A DNA stretch of 64,000 nt from Hofstenia miamia (Eukaryota > Xenacoelomorpha > Acoela > Hofsteniidae). Location of the stretch: NCBI GenBank assembly GCA_900660155.1, contig CABFPE010000007.1:1226357-1290356 (forward strand). The letters run 5' to 3'. This document shows positions 39,001-46,964 of the stretch, piece by piece; positions within the stretch are counted from its first letter, which is position 1; each line of letters opens with the position of its first letter. The notes beneath the pieces were generated by a model. The model made no database searches. It was given only the letters and a program-made list of their open reading frames with translations, and was not told the origin of the DNA. Made by a program: the position numbers and the translations under genes.

Positions 39001-42000
39001 ATAAATATACCTAGTGTTGAATTTACTCAACTACTGGACACATTTTTCCAATTAAGCAACATTGTAAAAATATTCATCAATGCTTCTACATTGGCTTTTG
39101 GTTTTTTTAGTATGTTATTTTTAAAATGACATTTTCCATTTTTTATTTACGAACAATTCGCTTTTTATTATGCTTAATTTAATATATATATATATATATA
39201 NNNNNNNNNNNNNNNNNNAGATCAGGCGACAATCCAGGCCACCCTTGTAGGAGTTCAAAGGGTTTACCAGTAAACCACGTCTTCACAGCTTTTGCCGTGT
39301 GGCATGGTGCACCATCCTGCTGAAATATTTTAGTGGAACTTATTTGCATCCAAACAGGTAGCTTCTGCTTGAATAAATCAAGGTAGACTTTGCCATTCAT
39401 ATGAGTTTTAGGTGGTAGAAACCATAAACCAGCATGCCCTTGCGCAGTAATGGCACCCCAAATCATGACACTAGCTGGATGCTTTAATGTGGGAAGTACA
39501 TATTTTTTACTGTATCTGCAATTTGCTGGACGCCTTATCATATGTGCTCCATACTGAAACTGTGACACAGTGGTCTGATCTGAGAACATTACTTTTTTTC
39601 CAGTCATCAGCCGACCAATTGGCGTATCTTTGTGCAAAAGCCAGCCTGTCAAAAATGTTCTTTTTTGATAGTTTGGGCTTTCGGGCAGCTTTGTAACATC
39701 TTAGTCCACAATCAACTAGTAAGTGGTGCCTAATAGTTCTGCGACTAGGGAAAACTTGTAATGATCGTAAATTGGAGTGAATAACACTGCTTGATATGGT
39801 TGGAGTGACAGAAGCTGCTCGTCTGATCAAACTATCAGTGCTCTTTGATGAAATGCGTGGGCGACCTGACCTTGGACGGCTATTGTAGCAAGAAATCTCT
39901 TTAATCCTTTTGATGGCATTACATACAGTTGATTGTGCCACATGGAGTCTGACAGCTATTGCCCTTTGAGACATATTTTCTTGGCTTAAAACCTGAATTT
40001 GTGCTCGCTTTTCAGAAGTTAACTCGCATTTCTTACCCATATTTAAAGGTGATAAATGAGATGCTGTAACATTGTTTTGGGTTACATTCACATAAATACA
40101 CTGATAACGCATCTAAATATGATTGTTTGAAAGAAAACTAGCAATTATTAACATTACATAAAGGTTGCTTAAAAATATGCATGAAATATAAATTATATGC
40201 TAAAATCACGAGGTGATCGTAAACTTTTGGCCACGGCTGTATGTATATATATATAATGTTTCGATCATTTATTGATCATTTTCAGAAACTTTCCCTCAAT
40301 TTTTAAAATTTTTTAATAACTGCACTAATAAAATATAATATTTTGCCTATTAAGTTAATAGCTATAATTTTTTTATGATTTTAATTTGCTTGTTTAATAT
40401 CATAATGTATTAGAAAAAAAGAGTTCGGCCACCTATGATTTGTAATAAATATTACTAAAAATGGTATTTTAAAATTAAATTTGGTGTTGCAGAAAACGAC
40501 TAGTAGTACTTTCGGGGATATCATCAGACGTTTCACTTCTGAGAACATCATTGCCCTCAAGCCAAAGTCCAAAAAACCAAAGAAACCTCCAAAACCTAAT
40601 CAGCTCTTGTGTGCCTTTCAAAGCGAAATCCCAGGAACACTTCAGAGGAACTTCGCAGGGAATGGGCTGATGGTCACCTCGTGAGGGCAAGAACTGTTCA
40701 AAACATCCTGAAGAAATACTCCATTGGGACTTTCGTGGCACCCAAAAAACTATTCTTAACCTCAAAGCAAAGATTACTCCGGCAGAGATAGGCCAAGTTG
40801 ATGAGATACTATTCATCTGAACATTGGTCTAATGTTATACTTTCAGATGAGTCAAGATTTGAGCTATACTCCTCAAAAAGAATGTTCATAAAGAGATCAA
40901 CTGGGCAGAAGTTCAGATTCTTGCCTCAATTTACTCGGGTGACCATGAAGTATGGTGGGAATTCTGTAATGGTATGGGGTGCAATATGGAAGTGTGGGAT
41001 TCGCAAGATTGTTTACATAACTGGTATTCTCCTAAGCTCTTAATATGCTCAGATTCTCGAAAAAGAAACTCTTGCCACTCTTTACAAGTGATTTATTATA
41101 TCATCCTTTAAATGAAATGAAAAAATTCTTCCACAATAATGGGGTTGCTATCCTTGCTGACTGACCTGGCCAAACTCCAGACCTTAACATTATCGAAAAT
41201 ATGTGGAACGAGGTCAAATATCGAATTGGACAGCACACTCTTCACACTGAAGTCGAGCTGTGGAGCGCAATAAAGAAATAATTTTATGCAATTCCCATCT
41301 CTTTATTCAAAGACTTTTTGCTTCAATCCCTGATCGCCTTGAAGCTGTTATCTGCTCAAAGGGACACCCCACAAAATATTAGAAGGGGCAATTTTGTTGC
41401 TAAGTGTATTGCATTATTTATTAATTTATGTATTTCATTTTGAATTTACTTTGTTCGGATTTGCTCATTTGTTAAAATTTTTTCAGTTGGCCGAATACAT
41501 TTTTCCAATGCGAATTTTCTAATTTTGATTAAAAATTAATAGCCAATAGTTATTCTACATATTTTATGGTATTAGACATACAGATTTTCCTTTCCCAATC
41601 CAAGTAACACTTAGTTATAATTTTAGGAACACTCTATCCAATGAATGTTCATTATTTATTTAAAATAGAAGGTGGTGGAATACATATTTCCAGTACTGTA
41701 TATATTTTACAAAATGCAACATTTTGAAAAGATACCAAGCTTTAGTAAGCAGCATCGGCCGATTGTAAACAAATACTAAAAAGGAAGTTGTTTCTTATTT
41801 GTAATAGTGGATTGCAATCCAAAATACTAATAATAATTACTTATTTTAGATGTTTGTGCCTAACAAACCGTGTTTTTTATCAAAACAAACAAAATGTAAC
41901 TGGGGTATTTTGATATTTGTTTCCGAATTTTTCAAAATCGTTCTCCACCCTGGTGAATTGCTTGTGATTGTAATATCAGTAAAATTTCATATTTATTTTG

Positions 42001-42952
42001 CTAAATATTAAAAATCACTATATTAAATTTTCCTTACCACATTTATCCTACGTACATTTCAACATAATCCCCCATATTGTACATAGTGACCCGACAATAA
42101 ACGGCACACCTAATTGCAAAGCGATACTAGACACGTCTAGACTCATTGCTATCATTTATAATTGATTTTAATGTCTAGCTGAAAGAGGAGAGTTAATTAG
42201 TGTTAGATATTATTTTGTAATATTTTTTCAGACATTTTTTCGACCAATTTAGGTAGACATTGACAAGGTTCTCTATTCATGAAAACATCACCATGATGAA
42301 TACATTAACAATTGAGAATATTTTTTCTGCAACGGCTTGCAGATTTACTAACGATTTAGGACCTGTAGATTTTTTTAAGTGCTTGAGAATTCATTTTCAA
42401 AATAATTGAATACCATCAAGTATTACATACACTTGAAAAATGTTTGGCTTTGCTTAGATGGGTAAAATGGACAAGTTACAAATCCTTCTTCTCAATCTAG
42501 TTGAACTAGATAAATTTAAGATGATTTTAATTACTTAATGGTGTAAATTAAGGGATGAACTTAATTTTTTTCAAGAAAAATGAGAAATATTTATATTAAT
42601 GCAAAAAAGTTTTTATTTGTAGCGACCACTTCTAATGAATCACAAACGCTTAATTAATAGTTCTTCTAAAGAGAATTGGAATACTTTTTAGCCAAACCTT
42701 AATATTATTTTCAAATCAGAAAAACGGCATGCTTAGATTCGGAAATATTTTTCTTATCTACAAATAAATTTTCCCTCGCGCCATTAAGAATTCTTTACTG
42801 ACAGCTTATATATTACCTATATTAAATCGTTCTAAAAAATATGGATCAAGCCAGCAAGAACCCAACTAAAAATAAAAAAGTGGAACAGCTCCAAATCAAA
42901 ATTAAAAATGTCTCAAGCCTAATTCAGGTACTATGGGACGGCTCTGTTCACT

Positions 42953-43000
<48 letters not shown>

Positions 43001-44480
43001 TGTCTTTAGGTTGTTATATCGATTCTTCTGCCAATTCGAAGTATTCATATTTGATTTTCATTCTTCGAATTATAAAAATGACTTATCCCGTAGACAACGA
43101 AATTGTGGTGCTTGTCGGGTCCAATTGAACCGTCAAAATTGTGAGTACCAATCAAATTGAACATAAATTCAAAAGATAGTCTGATTATATTATTATCCAA
43201 TGGTGTTAATAAATATAAATATTGCCTACCTCGAAAATATCTATTAAAATTTGAAATACCTATTACACCTACAGCTATATTTCGATTTTAAATGTTAACA
43301 TAATGTACTTTTAATTACCTATGGAATCTTCTTCATCCATGCTCACAGTTGAAATATGTTTCTCAAAATTAACTCTCGTTGAAATTTCTTTCCCAAATTG
43401 GTTCACTGTTCCATCATCTACAAGGATGAAGTAATTATGGTTTGGATCTAAGGGAACTCCCTTTACTTTCTCATCTGGCCTTGGCATAGGGTACTTCGCG
43501 AGACCCTAAAATATTCACTTTATTCACTCTAAGTTGTGCATATTTCATTTACATATTCATCTTTATCAATTATCTCTATTTATGTTGTAACTAATTTTCT
43601 AATTACTTACGATAAGTTCCAGAAATCAGGTCTGCTGATATTATATTGCATGTTATGCATTATTATAATTTATTGTAAGTGTGCATAACGTGGGCTTACT
43701 TTCTCAGATGTTTCAGAATTTTTTAACAGTTCACGATTTGCAACTATTCCCCAAGTGACAATACCAATTGTTGGAATGACGGTTCTATCCTTACTCGGGT
43801 AGTCCCTAAGAGCCGATCCCACCAATTTCATTACTCCTGCATTGGTTCCGCCAGTTACCACCCATGCGCCAGTAGACTTAGCTAGTTTCACCAAACCTTG
43901 ACGTAGAACCATTCTCTGCTTGGCATTAATATTGAAGTCTAATGCACCACCTGTGACAGAAATTAAAAGTTTTGGAGGAGTGACTTTCCATGCCTGTGTC
44001 ATCAAACGGTAGAGATCTTCAGCACGAGTTTCATCATGGCAACGAATGAACTAAAATTCAAAACTGTTTTTACACGGTTAATGAATTATATGTACGTATG
44101 TATAGAGTAGAGAACGAAATAGTCTAATCATTTAAATATTTAGCATATGTGCTGGTTACTCAATCCTATTTATGCACTGAAAGACTTAAAAATATGATTA
44201 TGCACATAATCTTCAATAGCTTTATTTGTTTGCATCATGCATATGTACAAATAAGATATATACATATTTACAAAAATGTACAAAGGAATTAGATATACAT
44301 ATACTACAAACTAAGCTACAATAATTAAAATAAAATGCACACAGATATTTACAATTAATTTACATGGAAATATAAAGTAATAATTTGTATTTTAAAGATA
44401 TAATTTAAACTTGCTCCCTTCAAATATACTTGCATTTTTTAAAATACTTCAATTTTCTTTCAATTTTTATGCTTGTAATT

Positions 44481-44516
<36 letters not shown>

Positions 44517-46928
44517 AATGAATTAGGGTTAGCACTTTTGTACCCTTATATGTACATAGCATCATGGCACGACATTTTGTTTCTATTAAAAGAAAATTAT
44601 ACACTTTTTGATATAATGAAGAAAAAATTCCCCCACCAAACTCGAAGCAGTAAACAACTAACATATAAATTTTTGCAATAGACTATGCAACAATTTTTAC
44701 AATACAAATTCAGATATATGGTAATGACATTGACACTAGAAACGCGGAGATAGGTCAAAATGTCCTATAAGCCTTTTTTGTTTGCTTGATTATTCATTCA
44801 ACAAAAACACTAGCAGGTACATATACTTCCAATTACGTTGATAATCTGATTGAATTTGCTGTTAGTAGAAATTTTGTTTCTATTCAATAATTTTCGTATT
44901 TAAGCCTCACGTCAAGAACCAACCCAACTGGTATCGACTAAACAGTTTCAAAGAAATTGAAGCGAAGCAACCAAAAATGAAATAATAAGAAATCTGACAT
45001 TTTTCCTAGTGACATTTTATTTTAGTTGTGTTGTTAATGTCCATATATATATATATATATATATATACGTAGGGATTTATATGTTGTTATTGTTGCTCAT
45101 AAGTAAGCATCATAATAATTCAAGCGTAAATTAGGTAATATAAAAATGCATCAATAGAAAACGAAAAAAATCAATATCTATGTAAGAGACTTATTACTAA
45201 CATTTTATGTATTTGATAAAATAAATTGCAAGGTACAAACACTTAGCATTAATATTAGAGATCCTTGTGATTTTAGAGAAGTGTGTACATAGATTGACCA
45301 GTTGAAACGACGCACATATATGATCACAAAACATTTAACTATGTATGTCTTCATGTATGCGTCATGACTTACAACGTTAAATAGTCATTTGTTTTATTGC
45401 TGCTTTATGAATAATTTTTTCGAATTTTTGAAAAATTACACTTGTACGTTGGATCTATGCATACTGCTCGTATTTTAGAGGTGAAATCCAACACTGGTAA
45501 TAAAAGATTACCTGAGAAATACGATACTTTCCTTATTTGTTTTGTCATTTTCAAAAAGTATCCGCCATTTATAGGTGTTCGCACTTACCAGAAGTCCTTC
45601 AAGAAATTTTTTACTATATATAAATATCCCACTGATTTTTGAAAGATTTGCGTTATATTCTGATTTTATTGGTATGCTAATATAATTCGATTTATAATTT
45701 TTATTCAAAATCACATACCTTTGCAATGTTTGCTTTTCTGGTATTTAAGAATTCCATTTCGCCCATGACATCGGTTTTGGTTTTGCACGTATTTCCATAT
45801 TTCGTCCATGAATTTCCTTCCTGCTCTTGCTGGGGATAGTATAATTGAGCATTTGCATCGCACTCAGACCGATTTCTTCCACAGACGCAGCTAAAATGGA
45901 CGTCAACTTAATTCTAAACACATGTGAAACACTGAAATTTATGACGATAAAAATACCATAAAACGGTAAGTGACTATTTTGTTTTTTCAATCTCCATTTA
46001 TGTTTCTTAGAGTTTTAACCGAACCTTAACCGAATTGGCTTTTGGCAGGTACGGGCAGTGCCGGGCCAGATCAGGATCGATAAGATATTAATGAAATTGA
46101 CACGGGCTTGAACTTTTTGTATAATGGCCAAGAAATTTGCAAAATTTATTTAGTATACATTATTTCTTGTACTTTCTATCTTCAGACTTATACCAACTAG
46201 TTCATTTAATTAACATCAAACAGTGAGTCCCATTGAGTTATTAAGAAGTGCAATTGATGCCAAACTATTTATAATGGCTTAGATGTAACGGGTAGGGGCA
46301 GGAACGGGACTTCATTTTACTAATTACAATGGACCGCTCTCGGGGTATTGTGCAAGGGTCTCGGAGGTAAAATTTTTGCCTGGTTATAACTCTGATGCTT
46401 CTTACTTGCTGCTGCCAATGCTTCAATTACTAGTAGAACTACTTTATGTTCTTCAACGTCTAGTCTCAGTATTTTGAGAATTACCCTTCTCATCGTGAGT
46501 CTCGAGCTCTATTTCCTTATTTACCACCTCTACCTATAATTATTTGCGTCATCTTTGCTTCAATCACGTTCATTATTTGTATGCTAAAAACTAACATTGT
46601 TCTCATCTTGTCATTCTTTAGTACTCCTGTGGTTTACACTCAATACCGCTCTCTCCTGCTATTATTCCATACTGTATGCTCTCAGGTTCCCATTTATGAC
46701 GTTTCCTACTTTGTTATTCCTGAACGNCAAAAGTTTAAGACCATAGCATATATTTCATAGCTTTAACATTTTAAATTATTAAATATTTGAGTACACTTTA
46801 TTAATTTTTATGTTTTTTACATTAGAGATTGTTATCGTTACGTAATAAATACAAAAAAAATTTATTCAATTGTTTAGTTTTCTTTTCGCATCAGGAAATT
46901 GTTTGGTCTTAAATTTTTGTTACAGATA

Positions 46929-46964
<36 letters not shown>

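Larger units (their letters stand above)
39219..40239 (-). mobile_element. Tc1-like transposon, copy A (DD35E type)
   Basis: Transposase on the minus strand starting near 40040 (MGKKCELTSEKRAQ). It has paired helix-turn-helix domains (SQRAIAVRLHVAQSTVCNAI; then RTIRHHLL) with a SGRPR linker, then the first catalytic Asp (MFSDQTTV) and the second (FQQDGAPCHTAK). A run of seven T (39593-39599, A on the coding strand) shifts the frame, so the gene is broken. The outer end (40205-40239) reads GGCCAAAAGTTTACGATCAC on the minus strand, a typical Tc1 terminal repeat, next to TA and a (TA)n run. The other end is lost in the gap. It lies in TRPM intron 5. Confidence 0.9.

Noticed and set aside
42841-43128. 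Frames with Ile-Tyr repeats (also near 35810-36010, 22420-22450 and 61780-61960)
   Set aside because: They are translations of (TA)n microsatellites.
43080-43160. CXXC zinc-finger-like frame (RRQRNCGACRVQ) on the + strand
   Set aside because: The third cysteine is missing, the second half of the domain is absent, and it adjoins a TA microsatellite. Too weak.
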